From the NCBI RefSeq assembly GCF_002099425.1, contig NW_018344001.1, positions 4,019,001 through 4,083,000 on the forward strand: a stretch of DNA of 64,000 bases, in the 5' to 3' direction. The position numbers were made by a program, and so were the translations under genes. The stretch is from Phascolarctos cinereus. Its lineage: Eukaryota > Chordata > Mammalia > Diprotodontia > Phascolarctidae. Positions 43,493-54,829 of this stretch are shown in pieces. Below the pieces are notes generated by a model. That model saw only the letters and a list, made by a program, of their open reading frames with translations. It did not search any database and was not told where the DNA came from. Numbering within the stretch: the first letter of the stretch is position 1; every line of letters starts with the position of its first letter.

Positions 43493-43668
43493 AGAATGGA
43501 AATATAGCATGGTGCAAAGATGGTTGGATTTTAAATCAGCAAAGACTTGGGTTTGAATCCCACATCTGGTACATACTAGCTATGTTACCCTGGGCAAGTC
43601 ACTTAGCCTCTGAGACTCAGTGCCCTCATCTGTAAAATAAGCATGATAATAATATCTGTAGTACTTAC
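43493..43668 (+). mobile_element. MIR SINE
   Basis: atatagcatggtgcaaagat, gacttgggtttgaatcccac, gctatgttaccctgggcaag; 3' end replaced by the following SINE. Confidence 0.88.
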
Positions 43669-43815
43669 GGGCAGCTAGGCGGTTCAATAGATAGCTCGAG
43701 CACCAGGCCTGAAATCAGGAAGAACTGAGTTCAAATCTGGCCTCAGACACTTACTAGCTGTATGACCCTGGGCATGTCACTTAGCTCTGTTGCCTCAGTT
43801 CCTCATCTTGAAACT
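43669..43815 (+). mobile_element. tRNA SINE
   Basis: gggcagctaggcggttcaat, gttcaaatctggcctcagac, tgtatgaccctgggcatgtc. A minus-strand MIR piece follows at 43825-43965 (gtcacttgatagggtcacat). Confidence 0.9.
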
Positions 43816-44147
43816 TTGGCTTAAAGAGTTGTCTAGGACAGCAAGAGGCTAAGTCACTTGATAGGGTCACATAGATGATATATTTCAGAGGCAGAACTTG
43901 AGCCCTGATCTTCTTGGCTCCCCAACTAGCTCTCTGTCTTCTACACCATCCGGTCTGTCAATCCTTAGTAGAACCAGTCAATAATCTGACAGCAAATAGA
44001 TAGCTGATTCTGAAATGACTGCTCTGTCACCAGTCTTTTTTCCCATCTGTCAAAATACAGTCAATTATATTTTTATGATATCATTCAGTGGATATTATCA
44101 TAGGCAATGCCTTCCAATTCTCTTCCTGAAGAAAATATTCACTATAC

Positions 44148-44420
44148 ATCACTCAATCAATAAGTATTTGTTAAGCATTAAGTCCAGGCCTGAGAACTGT
44201 CCTAAGTGATGGGAATACAAAGACAAAAACAAAACAGTTTCTGCCTTCAAGGAGCTTATATTCTAAAGGAAAGAGGAGATGGGGGATTTGCATATACACT
44301 TGTATACACAAAACACATACAAAGTAAACAAGAGGTAAGCTTAGGGAGGAAGGCACCAGCAGCCGGAAGCACCCATAATTAGACATGTGGAAGATGCTGC
44401 TTGAACTGGGTCTTAAAGGG
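44148..44420 (-). mobile_element. L2 LINE 3' region
   Basis: gatgggaatacaaagacaaa, ttcaaggagcttatattcta, gggaggaaggcaccagcagc, gcttgaactgggtcttaaag. Confidence 0.88.
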
Positions 44421-44489
44421 AACTAGCAAATCTAAAAAGTGGAGGAGACAAGGGAAAGCATGGAGGATGACCAGCACCAAGTCCTGGAA

Positions 44490-44870
44490 GCAGGAAATGA
44501 GAAGGTGTGGCCTCCGAGTAGGGTGCCAAGCTTTGCCCTTCATTTTTTGATCCTGGAGTCTGTTTTCCAGCCTAGATTTTCCCATCTTTCTTCAGGTCTA
44601 CCTTCTCATAGAAGATGCTGATTATCAAGCCATGTTGACTTCATCTGGGGGATCTTGTCAAGTTCTTCACAGAATGTGTTAGTTCTTCATCATCTACAAC
44701 AGAGATCTGTGCATACATAGTAATTATCTTCACAGTGATCTATTTGCTTATGCTTATCATGGCATTTGTAATGTAAGCTGACCAAATGTCCTATGAAATA
44801 ATCTATCTTGATGCCTTGGGGTATATGATGAAACCAACTAGAGTCATAATTAGCTATTTTGGGAGAGGCA
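44490..44870 (-). mobile_element. RTE LINE, endonuclease-domain fragment
   Basis: The minus strand near 44730-44690 reads ITVKIITMYAQ and, in another frame, TFCEELDKIPQ. These resemble the RTE/BovB endonuclease segment (KVTIISIYAPT followed by KFYEELDSI). An upstream GIKIDYFIGH resembles LGIRIDERI. Frames are broken. The two ends are approximate. Confidence 0.5.
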
Positions 44871-45019
44871 TAAGGGATGCCGAGCCAACTTTGTGATTCA
44901 TTGTGTTAAAAACAAAAGAAGTAATTAAGATAAATGCATGTGACTGAGAACAGAGACCCCAACATTGACCTCATGGAGGACACCCAGGACAGTGCTTTGT
45001 GTAGAGAGTGACCACAGTG

Positions 45020-45178
45020 GCATATAATGGTTTTAGAGCTAGAAGGAACCTTAGAGATCACCTAGTATAAGCCTTTCATCTTACAGACGAAAAATTCAGG
45101 ACCTTCATGATGTTAAGTGACTTATACACGGTCACACAGGCAGAAATAAGATCTTGGATTTGAAACTAGGTTGGAGGG
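45020..45178 (-). mobile_element. MIR3 SINE
   Basis: agctagaaggaaccttagag, ttcatcttacagacgaaaaa, cacggtcacacaggcag. Confidence 0.8.
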
Positions 45179-46044
45179 GCAGGGAGGAGAAATATCATAA
45201 AACACTGCCTTAGGACACTAGACCTCATGGTAAGAGATTCTGGGATTCTGTAAGGTCATTGTTGAGGAAACCACCATGAAAAATTATATTAGTATAAGAC
45301 CATGAAGGAGAAGACCTCACTTGATATATATATGAGCACCATCCTGGAAAAACAAATTATCCTCCTTTAACTAAGTGCTACATTTAGTTGGTTCTAGCTA
45401 CTGAAGAAATTAAAGCACCATCAAAATGTAACCATAGCACACTTTAAAATTATTTCAAAAGTTTCCTTCTCTAAATGTTACTAACGTGGGGCAAAGGCCA
45501 CTTAGTCCTGCCCTAGTTATGCCTATGAACCCAACTCAGCCAATTCTTTTATTCTCCACTCTGAAAAGACCCCGAGATCCATCCAACCATTTGACCAAAA
45601 TATTTTATGTCCTTTATTTGCATTGATTGTGAGGTCAATACGCTCGTGGTCTAATCCCTCCACAAGAAATCTACTTGTTTCTCAGTACACAAAGATTATG
45701 TGTTAAGGAATTCCACCAGAAAAAAAAAATGTTGCCACTTGTAGAATGGCTGAGAGCTGGCCAATTCTTATTGCTGCTTCCCATTTTCCACCTCTCCACC
45801 ATCATCACTGCAAGGAGAGAGGCAGTCTCTACAAGTCTGAGGGCCATTTCCCATTTTTGTCCACTTCAGGAGTTTCTGCAGCCCAGAAGATTTGTCACTT
45901 GGTGATAGCTTCTGATAATGATCCTCCCTGGTGCACATAATCTTTCTCTGGGTCCATAACCCAAGTCCTTCTAGTGTAGGGGAACCTGAAGAAGATTGTC
46001 TTCTGCAGAAATGGACGTCAGGAACCAAAGGTTGCCTCCCCATA
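45179..46044. other. No recognised feature
   Basis: Unique-looking; an A10 run at about 45721. Overlapping 64-91-residue frames at 45.7-46.0 kb lie on both strands without similarity. Confidence 0.4.
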
Positions 46045-46200
46045 GAGCAGGAACAAAGCCTTGATTTTGGCTTGACTTAAGGGAAAACTTTTGAACAGTT
46101 AACAGTATTCAGCAGAAGCCTGGGCTGTCTCAGGAGAACAGTGAGTCACACATCTCTGGAAATATTGGAGCAAAGGCTTAGTGCCCAGGTATGTTGAATA
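46045..46200 (+). mobile_element. CR1/L3 3' fragment
   Basis: ttggcttgacttaagggaaa, cctgggctgtctcaggagaa and tattggagcaaaggctta follow the order of the CR1/L3 C-terminal region. Confidence 0.6.
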
Positions 46201-46384
46201 AAAGATTCCTTTTCAGGCACCAGCTGGACTCAGAGACTCCTTAGGTCATTTTTATTCTGGGAATTCTCTATTTGCCTTTCTCAACTTTCATCTCTGGAGA
46301 GTTAAAGAAATTGGACTCAACATCCCACTTGGGTATTTCTTTCAATAGTACTTTTGTGACTATTCATCAACTCTCTGGCAAGGA

Positions 46385-46655
46385 ATGGGAATCACTCGCA
46401 TTTCTATAGTACTCCACATATGTTATATGTTTTTAACCTCGTAACCACCTAGGAAGTAGGTATCACCCCCAGGAAGCAGGTATCACAGGGGAGATCATTG
46501 CCATTTCACAAATGATATTAATCCCCATTTTACGAACTAAGACCCACAGAGGTTTAATTGACTTGCCCATGGACATCCAGCTCGTGTGTCGGAGATGAGA
46601 TTTAAACTCTGGTCTTTCTCACTCCAAGTCCAGCATGCCCTTCCCTACACCATTG
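46385..46655 (-). mobile_element. MIR SINE with internal duplication
   Basis: ccccattttacgaactaaga, gacttgcccatggacatcca. An internal doubling, aggaagtaggtatcaccc then aggaagcaggtatcacag, is at 46450-46490. Confidence 0.8.
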
Positions 46656-46699
46656 TGACTCTATTTAAGAACTGGGGAAAATAAAAATAGAGTAACTCA

Positions 46700-46852
46700 G
46701 TCTACTATTTTTAGAATGCAAACTCCTTGAGGGCAAGAACTGGCTTTTGCTCTTTGTAAGCCCTGTAACCCTTTATAACTCTGTTCAGCTTATCATGGTG
46801 CCTGGCACATAGTAGATATTTCATAAATGTTAATTGACTGATTGACTGAAAT
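46700..46852 (+). mobile_element. L2 3' end
   Basis: gcaaactccttgagggcaag, atcatggtgcctggcacata, ttgactgattgactgaaat. Confidence 0.92.
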
Positions 46853-47679
46853 GCAGCAATTGTATTCAGTGCTAAAAATCCTCACCTTCCTGATGCGCCC
46901 GCCTTGACACCTCAATCGGTCTCTATTCCCTATTTCTTACTCCTTTTACACACCAATGCCAAAACCACTGCTTGTGAGTGCTTGTTCCTGACACGTGTCC
47001 AAAATACAGGCAAACTGCTTCTCTAACTTTTATTGGAAGGTGCTGTTCATTGATCAAATATTCATGGGCCATTTTGTCTTCAATTTTTGATTTTCCTCAA
47101 TTGAGGAGGACAAGAAGCCATCTACATTTTTTCTTCCCCTTCCATGAAATTTCTAAAATATCCACTATAAAAGATTCCCAAATGTTTCCTCTTCTCATCA
47201 TATTCAAATTTCTGTAAGAGAGCTGAATGACTCAGAGAAAGTGGTTTTAAACCCAGAACCCTGTTATGTTGATTAAATAATGCATATTACTCTCCTCCTA
47301 CTATTACAGGAAGAAAACTGTCCAGGTAATTGTTTCATTTTGTTTGGTTGCTTAAGAAACACCAAGTACTGAAATCCATCTCATAATCACTTGATGAGTG
47401 GGTAATTTAAAACCTATTCAGAATGTCATCTCTGGAGTCAAAGCCATTGTGGGATGGAAATCCACTCACATCATATGAGCCATAAGACCACTACAGAGAC
47501 AAATACTTCAGACAGAAAAGTGTTGAAGCAAAAAATGATGCTGGTTTTAAAAAATCATAAATAATTGAAGGAACAAAACATGCAAAGATGCCCCATTATA
47601 CAAATAATAACACTAAGATAACTTCCTCCTATATCAGAAGAGATGGAACTTCCCATTTCCTTGACCCTACAATGAAGAG
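46853..47679. other. A+T-rich unique stretch
   Basis: No recognised repeat or gene. Confidence 0.45.
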
Positions 47680-48362
47680 GTGAATGAGGAGGAACTCTAC
47701 AAGCCACCCAGTCCAGCTCTTGCCTCAACCAGGATTTCTTTTCAGCCACCCTAATTATAAAAATAGCCAGTCGTCAGTTGAATATCTCCCTTAAAAAAGG
47801 TAGAGCCCACTAAAGCTTCAGACATCCCATCCCACATTTGTATAGCTCTGATTGTTAGAGAATTCTCCTTCCATCCAGCCCAAATTTTCCTCTCTGCTCC
47901 TGTTTTTGTTCTTGGAGGTCAAGTCCAATAGCCAGACCCTCCTTTCACGAGATAGCCATTTCCATCCTTGAAGATAGCAATTCTGTCCCTCTAAGCCCTG
48001 TCACCCTCAAGCTAAATATCTCCAATTTCTCCAGTCTATTCTCACATAACATGGCCTTCAGGCATCTCTTAATCCTGTTCACTCTTCTCTAGACACCATT
48101 AACTTGTCAGTTAAGCAGAAATGAATGCAATTCTCCACATGTGATCTGGTCAGAATCATAGGAAAAGTACCTCCCTCATGCTGGACACTACATTCTGATT
48201 GCTTCGGGTCTTTGTTTTGTTTTGGTTTGGTTTGTTTGTTTGTTTGTTTTTTGGCAGCCACAACACACTGTTGATGCCTATTGAGCTTACAACCCATGAA
48301 GATGCTGAGGTCTTTTTAACATGAACAGCTGTCTATTCTCAACTCCCCTGTCTTAAGAACTG
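47680..48362 (-). mobile_element. CR1/L3 LINE, 0.68 kb
   Basis: gctctgattgttagagaatt, tccatccttgaagatagcaa, ccagtctattctcacataac, catgtgatctggtcagaatc, acactgttgatgcctattga, gaggtctttttaacatgaac. A TTTG-rich run at 48208-48249 replaces part of the consensus. Confidence 0.85.
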
Positions 48363-48467
48363 AAACCTGAAGTGCTCTGTAACCTGGGGAAGAGGGAGAA
48401 AGACTGACAAGCTATGACCAAGTTTAGAGTTGAAAAAGAATTTATAGATAAATAAGAGGCTGCAGTG

Positions 48468-48625
48468 TGGTGAAAGCCAGTAACTGAGTCGGGATGATCT
48501 AGGTAAAGCCTGCCTGTGACATAGGCTTCCTCAGTGACCCTGGGCTTTTTAACACACAGTACCCCAGAATAGCTGCCAACCTGCATTAGTGAAGGGATTT
48601 TTCACTGGAGTTCCTCCCATCGATG
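48468..48625 (+). mobile_element. CORE-SINE, tctgcattgg-tail type
   Basis: ggatgatctaggtaaagcct, cctcagtgaccctgggcttt, gccaacctgcattagtgaag, gagttcctcccatcgatgaa. Confidence 0.7.
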
Positions 48626-48689
48626 AAACCACTCATCTGTAAAACATATATGTTGACAAATATATAGTAAGGATCATTATCTTAACTCC

Positions 48690-49478
48690 TATTTACCGGG
48701 GCTGGAAGGCATGGCAGCAGCTCACTCTGTAATAATGATCTAGGAGCAGGGATTGTTAATGGTTGAGCTCTCCAGGATATTTTAAGATCTGCACGTGTAG
48801 AATGGGGCCTTGCGATCTGTGAGCCCATGACAGACAGTAAGCGTATGATGTGGGAGTCTAGCCATCAGGCTATGTCTAGCCAAGTATTTTGTCGGTGCTT
48901 AGTTTTTGTATCCTACAGCACTGCTATACGCTGTACGGTCCCTCCCATTTCCTTACAGAATCTACACCGATCGTGAATTCCAGAACTAAAGGCTCGCTCC
49001 CTTACAATTGCTGGGGTCAATGACCCAAGCCTTAATTACTACCGTGAACCCCTCTGTTTCCACCAATCCTCATGACTGGCAGATGGTTCCTGATCAGCAC
49101 ATTGTTGGCTGAGTTCATGCAGATGTCGCCCACAAAGGGCCTTTCAGTCATGTTGGTGGATGATGGCTATTTCATAGGTCCCATCCATTGCTATACCAGT
49201 TTTGTTACATTCAACCAATCCAAGGGTATGTACTTGCTATACATCTTGTCCTGGAACTCAAGGAAGTGAAGTCTGCTGGTACCCAAAGCATTTGAATAAG
49301 TTTTTGACTCATTGGCCAAGTGTTCTAAAAACATCTATTGGTCTTCTTCCTCTTTCTTGAAGAGTAAATGTCAATCTTTCTATAGCTGCCTTAGAGAAAC
49401 GTGTTCCGTTTTTCTTTAGTATTCTGCTGTGTCTTATGAGGACGCTTTCCAATCTGTTATGGTCCACTTTGCAGTTCC
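48690..49478 (-). mobile_element. LINE with restriction-like endonuclease (Dong/R4-like), C-terminal part
   Basis: Read on the minus strand, KKNGTRFSKAAIERLT then LQERGRRPIDVFRTLG (around 49365-49285) match the post-reverse-transcriptase block (HHPKSALERVTLPR, then GGRGLIDI) of RLE-encoding LINEs. About 350 bases on, DRCRFCKEMGGTVQRIAVL (around 48978-48922) matches their zinc-knuckle region DxCRxCxE...TxQHIxxGC. Farther on, LKISWRAQPLTIPAPRSLLQ (around 48793-48734) resembles the endonuclease segment FKIxWDxxIxTxxxIPARRPDLLL, with the catalytic RPD altered. The order and spacing are right. Stops and shifts show it is dead. Confidence 0.65.
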
Positions 49479-50110
49479 AGTGTTGTTGTTGTTATTGTTA
49501 TTGTTGCTTTATGTGATGGGAAATATTTATATAGATTCAGCCCAAGGTCAAAATCACTTCATTCATACCTGGAAAACCTCTTCTCTGCAGAAATAAAAAG
49601 AAATAAACTCCTGCTTCTCATGGCTTTTGTGAGAAAAAAATAAATTGCTAATCAGAGAAATAAAATTGCTCTGAATTGAGAATGGCATTCCTCTGCATCC
49701 CCTTTTAGAGTCTGATGGGAAACTTCAGGCAGAAGCACTGGGACTTTGCTCAGAATGTGGAAACAGAACATTTACTTCCACATTGCCACAGATCTATGAC
49801 CCTTTAGTCTGAAGGCCAGGCTTTCTCCACATCTTGTTTGAGCAGTTACTGATTACCAGAGATACTTCTCTTCCAATATGACCTTGATAGCCTTTGGCAA
49901 ACCTTTGAACAATATTCAATTAAACCCACCAACCACTAAATTGAAACAGCCCCTCTGTTTTTCCCCCTTTCACATATTGGGGAAGCAATCAGCTTCTTTG
50001 GTTGGAGAAATCAATTAGGAACTTGGATTTCATTGGCAGGCAGTCTTTTTTTGCATAAGTGCTCATTTCCTTCCTAAATTATGGGTGGACACCTCCACTT
50101 TGGTCAACTC
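49479..50110. other. No recognised feature
   Basis: Begins with a short TTG/TTA repeat (49482-49506); otherwise unique-looking. Confidence 0.45.
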
Positions 50111-50111
50111 G

Positions 50112-50393
50112 TGGAGGCACTGTGATGTAGTAGAAAAAGCATTAGAGCCATAGGGTCATGAATTAGGAACTAGAAGGGACCCCAGAGAGCAGAGGGTGCA
50201 ACCCTCTTATTTTTCAGATGAGGAAACTGAGGTCCATAGAAATAAAGTGATTTCTTCAAGGCTACACAGGATTTGAATCTGTCTTGTGTATGACCTTGGG
50301 CAAGTCACTTCTCCTTAATGGCCCTCTATGTCTCTATTCTCTGTATAAAGGGATTAGACTAGATGGACTTGAAGGTGCCTTCCACAATCCCAT
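50112..50393 (+). mobile_element. MIR3 SINE, split by an opposite MIR3
   Basis: Head ggaggcactgtgatgtagta; the core resumes at 50271 (gtatgaccttgggcaagtca); tail gactagatggacttgaaggt. Confidence 0.85.
50153..50270 (-). mobile_element. MIR3 SINE nested in MIR3
   Basis: aactagaagggaccccagag, cagatgaggaaactgaggtc. Confidence 0.85.
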
Positions 50394-50545
50394 AATCTCA
50401 CTGAACCTCCATTTTCTCATCTGTAAAATGGGGAAAATAATACTTTATTATCTATCTCATATGGTTGTTGTGAGGATATAAGGAGATAATTTATGTTAAG
50501 TGTTTTGGAAACCTGTAAAACATCCTATACATATATGGGTTGGTT
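50394..50545 (+). mobile_element. MIR SINE 3' half
   Basis: ccattttctcatctgtaaaa, atatggttgttgtgaggata. Joins the MIR3 tail directly. Confidence 0.85.
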
Positions 50546-50609
50546 TTTTTTTTAAGATTAAGAGTCAAGAGTCAAGTTTCCATATAATGTTTAAAAATCC
50601 ATGAGATAC

Positions 50610-50725
50610 AGCCTATGGAAGACAAGCTTCTTGAGGGCAAGCATTGTTTCATATTTATCTTTGGATCCTCAATTCCTAAGTATTCTGCGATGTAGTATAT
50701 ATTGAGTAATAATTGTGTGAGCTCC
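50610..50725 (+). mobile_element. L2 3' end
   Basis: caagcttcttgagggcaagc, ctttggatcctcaattccta. Confidence 0.78.
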
Positions 50726-50906
50726 CTACCATCAACACAGTCACCTGAAAGAATGCTTTAATGATTCTTTTATATTGTCCCAAAATATCTCTTTGTAGAA
50801 ATGGAGCCTGACATTTTCCATCATTCTGATTTTCTTTCTAGAACATAAAGCTGAACCTATCATGAGCTGAAGCAAAAGCGCCTGCCCCCAAAATGTCCCT
50901 TAATTG

Positions 50907-50908
<2 letters not shown>

Positions 50909-50967
<59 letters not shown>
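50909..50967. repeat. (AC)n microsatellite, about 29 units
   Basis: Uninterrupted AC array of about 59 bases; the longest pure dinucleotide repeat here. Confidence 0.98.
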
Positions 50968-50970
<3 letters not shown>

Positions 50971-51744
50971 CCTTGGATTTCTACCCAGGCTCTGGCTACT
51001 GTAAGGCCTCTCAAAAGTGTATGAATGTGTTACCTGCCAGGTGTGACACATTAGCACCCTAGCGCTGGTTATTTTGTGAGTTATTTCCACAGATTATCCA
51101 GGAAATAGGAAGTCCCTAAAAGAAGGGACAAGAGGAAGGTAAAACTTGATTGAGGGAAACTTTCTTGCCTCTTCTCTCCTACCCCATGGGTTGCTCCCCA
51201 AGTTAGGCTCTAACCACTTCCTCTGTATCTTTCTCCTCCACCCCCCAAAAGATGTAGAACTCACCAAGGTCTAGCAATGGCTCTAGGCTTATCCCCATTC
51301 CTGCTTTCTGCAGTGACCTATCCTACGTGCAGAGGCCCAGGGGCAGCATAGAGGCAGCCAGGATGGGCTCAGTAGGTACCCAGGCAGACCAGCCACCCTC
51401 CAGGTACACCAGGAAGATAAACCCATCACTGCTTCTATGCCACTGTGTGACCAGGGGGCCAACCATTTCCAATCAATCACATCTTGCTAAAGCCCTGTGA
51501 GAGGGGTTCTCATCACTTTGACAGAACTTCCTGCTGTCAGGTTCCTTGGGCTACAAACCAAAAAGCAGAATAGCAGAACAGAGCACACTTTCCTAAGCAG
51601 CTCCCTCATCTACTTAGCAATGCAGGTATTTCAGTAGCTGGCATCTATTTGAGCCTCACAAAGTACCAGTCAAGTTAGAAGAATGTTGTCCTGTAAGATA
51701 GTGACTCCATTGACCTTCAGCCTCTGGGAAATTCTATGCATGGG
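50968..51744. other. Unique-looking stretch
   Basis: No clear repeats; 51100-51170 faintly resembles CR1/L3 but is too weak to call. Confidence 0.4.
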
Positions 51745-51917
51745 GGAGTGGGAAAAGGAGTAACCCTAGAATCAGAGGACCTAAATTCAAATCCTGCTTC
51801 CTGTGTGACCTGGGACAAGTTGCTTCATGTCTCTGGATCTGAATATCCTTATCAGTAAATGACGGATTTGGATTAAATAATATCTAAGGTTTCTTCCAAC
51901 TCTAATTCAATATGATA
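51745..51917 (+). mobile_element. MIR3 SINE
   Basis: tcctgtgtgacctgggacaa, gtctctggatctgaatatcc, aaggtttcttccaactctaa. Confidence 0.85.
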
Positions 51918-51924
51918 CATGAGG

Positions 51925-52128
51925 TAGTCCAGTGGCACCATGGGTGGGGCACAGGACTTCGAATCAGAAAGAATCACTCTTGGAATCAAATCCTGTCTCA
52001 GAAACTTACTAGCTGTGTGGCCCTGAGCAAGTCACTTAACCGCTGTCTACCTCAGCTTCTTCATCTGTAAAATGGGGATGATAATGGCACCCACCCCCCC
52101 AAGGTTGTCGGGAGGAGAAAATAGCATA
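51925..52128 (+). mobile_element. tRNA/MIR-type SINE
   Basis: ggtagtccagtggcaccatg head, gctgtgtggccctgagcaag, catctgtaaaatggggatga, aaggttgtcgggaggagaaa. Confidence 0.85.
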
Positions 52129-52444
52129 ATGGTTGTTTCCTTCCTTCCTTCCTAGCTTCTAATTGCATGATTCATACCATCCACAGCACTGTATTATCAT
52201 ATCCAGTTACTAGATGCAAAAAGTTGAAGAATCACCACGCTCTGGACATTTATGCAACCATGTTACTGACTTGTAACCTACCTGATGAGCCACCTAAATC
52301 CCAAAGCTGTTTTACCCATCTAATGTCCTCACCTTTGCAACGTGGATTAGTAAAAAGGAGGCACAGGAATCACTTCTTATGTAAGTCCAAAGCTGTTTCA
52401 CTTGTTTGTCCTACCCATGAGCCTCACGGCACCAACCTCACAGT
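52129..52444. other. No recognised feature
   Basis: Short CCTT run at 52138-52155, otherwise unrecognised. Confidence 0.45.
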
Positions 52445-52738
52445 CACCAAATTTTAGAGATGGAAGAGACGTTAGCACTCACATAGAACAACCCATATCT
52501 GAATCAGAATTCCACTTAGGATACAATTTCTCCAACACATGGTCATCCATCGCTGGCTGGAAGACTTCCAGTGAAAGGGAGCTCACTACAGGCCAAGGCA
52601 GCCCATTCCACTTGTGGACAGCTGTTCTGGTTAGGAAGTTTGTGTGGAGGATGAAGGATATCACATTCCCTTGGGACAGGAATCTAAAAACCAACCCTCA
52701 TCAGAGAAAGATGTTCCAGCCAGGGCCTGATTGATAAC
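52445..52738 (-). mobile_element. CR1/L3 LINE 3' end
   Basis: agagatggaagagacgttag, tggaagacttccagtgaaag, ggcagcccattccacttgtg, ctgttctggttaggaagttt. The 110-residue frame here is this element read in the wrong direction. Confidence 0.85.
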
Positions 52739-52957
52739 CCCATGTTTAAGTCACCAGTTTTGAGAGTTTGGGGATTCAACCTCCTAAAAAGAAAGAAAGG
52801 GATTTCCTGATGTAGTATACTCCTTGAGAAAAGAGAATATAGTCACATAGCTCCTGCATGAAGTCATACTTGAAGACCAAAGTCAAAGAATTATTCAGAC
52901 AGTGACTGTCCAATGAGAAGAGAAATACTGGTTTGGTCACCCCTAAGTTAACCCTTA

Positions 52958-53200
52958 AGGAGGAAGCTAGGGGCTCAGTGGATAGAGTGATGGACCTGGA
53001 ATCAGCAAGATTTGAGTTCAAATCTGGCCTCAGACACTTAGTAGTCGTGTGTGACCCTGGGCAAGTCACTTAACGCTGTTTGCCTCAGCTTCCTCATCTA
53101 TAAAATGAGCTGGAGAAGGAAATGGAGAACCACTCCAGTATCTTTGCCACCAAAACCTTATAATGGCATCATGAAGAGTCAGATATGACTAGCCAACCAC
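52958..53200 (+). mobile_element. RTE-tailed tRNA SINE
   Basis: ctaggggctcagtggataga, gtgtgtgaccctgggcaagt, gctggagaaggaaatggaga, gaagagtcagatatgactag. Confidence 0.93.
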
Positions 53201-53559
53201 AGCCCTAAGTATATTTCTCTTCCACAGAAAAGTTGGACCCACAGAGTGGCACTGTGACTTTTAGGGATACAGAGTAGGATCTTTTTAGGAATAGGAGCTC
53301 ACTGGAATGTCACAGGGTTTCCTTAATGGTAACCCAAATTCAGTTCCCTGCTGAGGGGAGCTACAGGAACATTGGAGTACTTTGCATATTACTGTGTGTT
53401 TATGGGCTCTTGAGAACCCTTGGCGTCTTCTTCATTTTCTGCAGGATAAAATAGAAGATGTTCCATACACTATCTGTATTACTACCTGGATGCCTGAATC
53501 GAACCTGAGAACCTTTTGGGGAGAATCTTGGCACAAGCTATACCACGAGTATATTCAGT

Positions 53560-54630
53560 CACTTTTCATGATCCCATTTAATGTTTTGGGTCACAACAAA
53601 ACGTGGCAAGTCCTCAAAGAGAGGGGAGTACCAGATCATCTTGTCTCCTGAGGAATCTGCATGCAGGTCAAGAAACCACACTTAGAATCCAACATGGAAC
53701 AACAGATTGGTTTAAGATTGGAAAAGAAGAACAACAAGGCTGCATACTGTTGCTTTATTTATTCAGAGTATATATAGAGTACATCATGCCAGGCTGGACA
53801 AATCAAAAACCAGAATTAAGGTTGCCAGCAGAAATATCAGCAATCTCAGATATGTAGGCGATACCACTCTGATGGTAGAAAGTGAAAAAGAATTATGAAG
53901 CCTCTTGATGAAGGTGAAAGAGGAGAGTGTGAAAGCTGGCTTAAAGCTTAACATCAAAAAAGTTAAGACCTGGCAACTGGTCCTATCACCTCCTGGCAAA
54001 CAGAGGGAGAAGAAATGGAAGCATTGTCAGATTTTATATTCTTGGGCTCAAAGATCACTGCAGGTGGTGAATGTAGCCATGACATTAATAGATGCTTACT
54101 TCTTGGAAGGAAAGTTAGAGCAAACTGGACGGCACGCTAAAAGGCCAAGAGGTATCACCTTGCCAACAAAGGTTCACATAGTCACAGCTTTGGGTTTTTT
54201 TTTCCAATAGCAATGTATGGCTGTAAGAGTTGGACTATAAAGAAAGCCGAGCACTGCAGAGTCAACACTCTCCAGTTGTGGTGCTAAAAAAGACTTTTGA
54301 GAGTCCCTTGGACAGCAAGGAGATCAAATCAGTCAAAACTTAAAGAAATTAATTCAGACTCTTCACTGGAAGGTCAAATACTGAAGCTGAATCTTAAATA
54401 CTTTGACTGTATAATGAAGACAGGACTCATTGGAAAAGATCCTGATTTGGGAAAGATTGAAAGCAAAAGGAGAAGGAGACAGCAGAGAATGATATGATAG
54501 TGTCATGGAAATAGCCAACATGAACTTGAACAGACTTCAAGAGATAGTGGAGGACAGAAGGGCCTGGTGTGCTATAGTCCATGAGGTCAACAAGAGTCAG
54601 ACGTGATTCAACATCTGAACAACAATAACA
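53560..54630 (+). mobile_element. RTE (BovB-like) LINE, reverse-transcriptase half
   Basis: FNVLGHNKTWQVLKERGVPD (about 53575-53634) matches RTE FDCVDHNKLWKILKEMGIPD. CLLRNLHAGQETTLRIQHGT and TDWFKIGKEEQQGCIL follow. The catalytic block reads RYVGDTTLMVE at about 53850, where RTE has RYADDTTLMAE, so one catalytic aspartate and its neighbour are changed. Next come LKLNIKKVKTWQL, ITLPTKVHIVTA, MYGCKSWTIKKAEHCRV and VPWTARRSNQSKLKEINSD, and the tail gcctggtgtgctatagtcca and gagtcagacgtgattcaaca ending in (AAC)n. Start is lost and there are several frame changes. The same 3' tail type is carried by the RTE-tailed SINEs. Confidence 0.93.
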
Positions 54631-54631
54631 A

Positions 54632-54682
54632 CTTCCTGACTCCAGGTCCATGCTCTTTCCACTGCACCACCCAACTGCCGCT
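54632..54682 (-). mobile_element. SINE head fragment
   Basis: cttcctgactccaggtccat, cactgcaccacccaactgcc. Abuts the RTE 3' tail. Confidence 0.8.
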
Positions 54683-54829
54683 AAGTAGAACTTGCAAATA
54701 TAATTGCTGAGCTGTTGCTGGCACCCTCTTGGGGGAAAAAAAAAACATGAAGAATGGTAGATGTATAGTAAGATTATAGAGATGGACCAGGTCATCTCTA
54801 AGGGTCCAATAGTCCTACGTTCTTAACAC

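Noticed and set aside
50860-51090. 76-residue frame with a CVCV run
   Set aside because: Translation of the (AC)n microsatellite.
52402-52734. 110-residue plus-strand frame
   Set aside because: It lies in a CR1/L3 copy whose coding direction is the minus strand.
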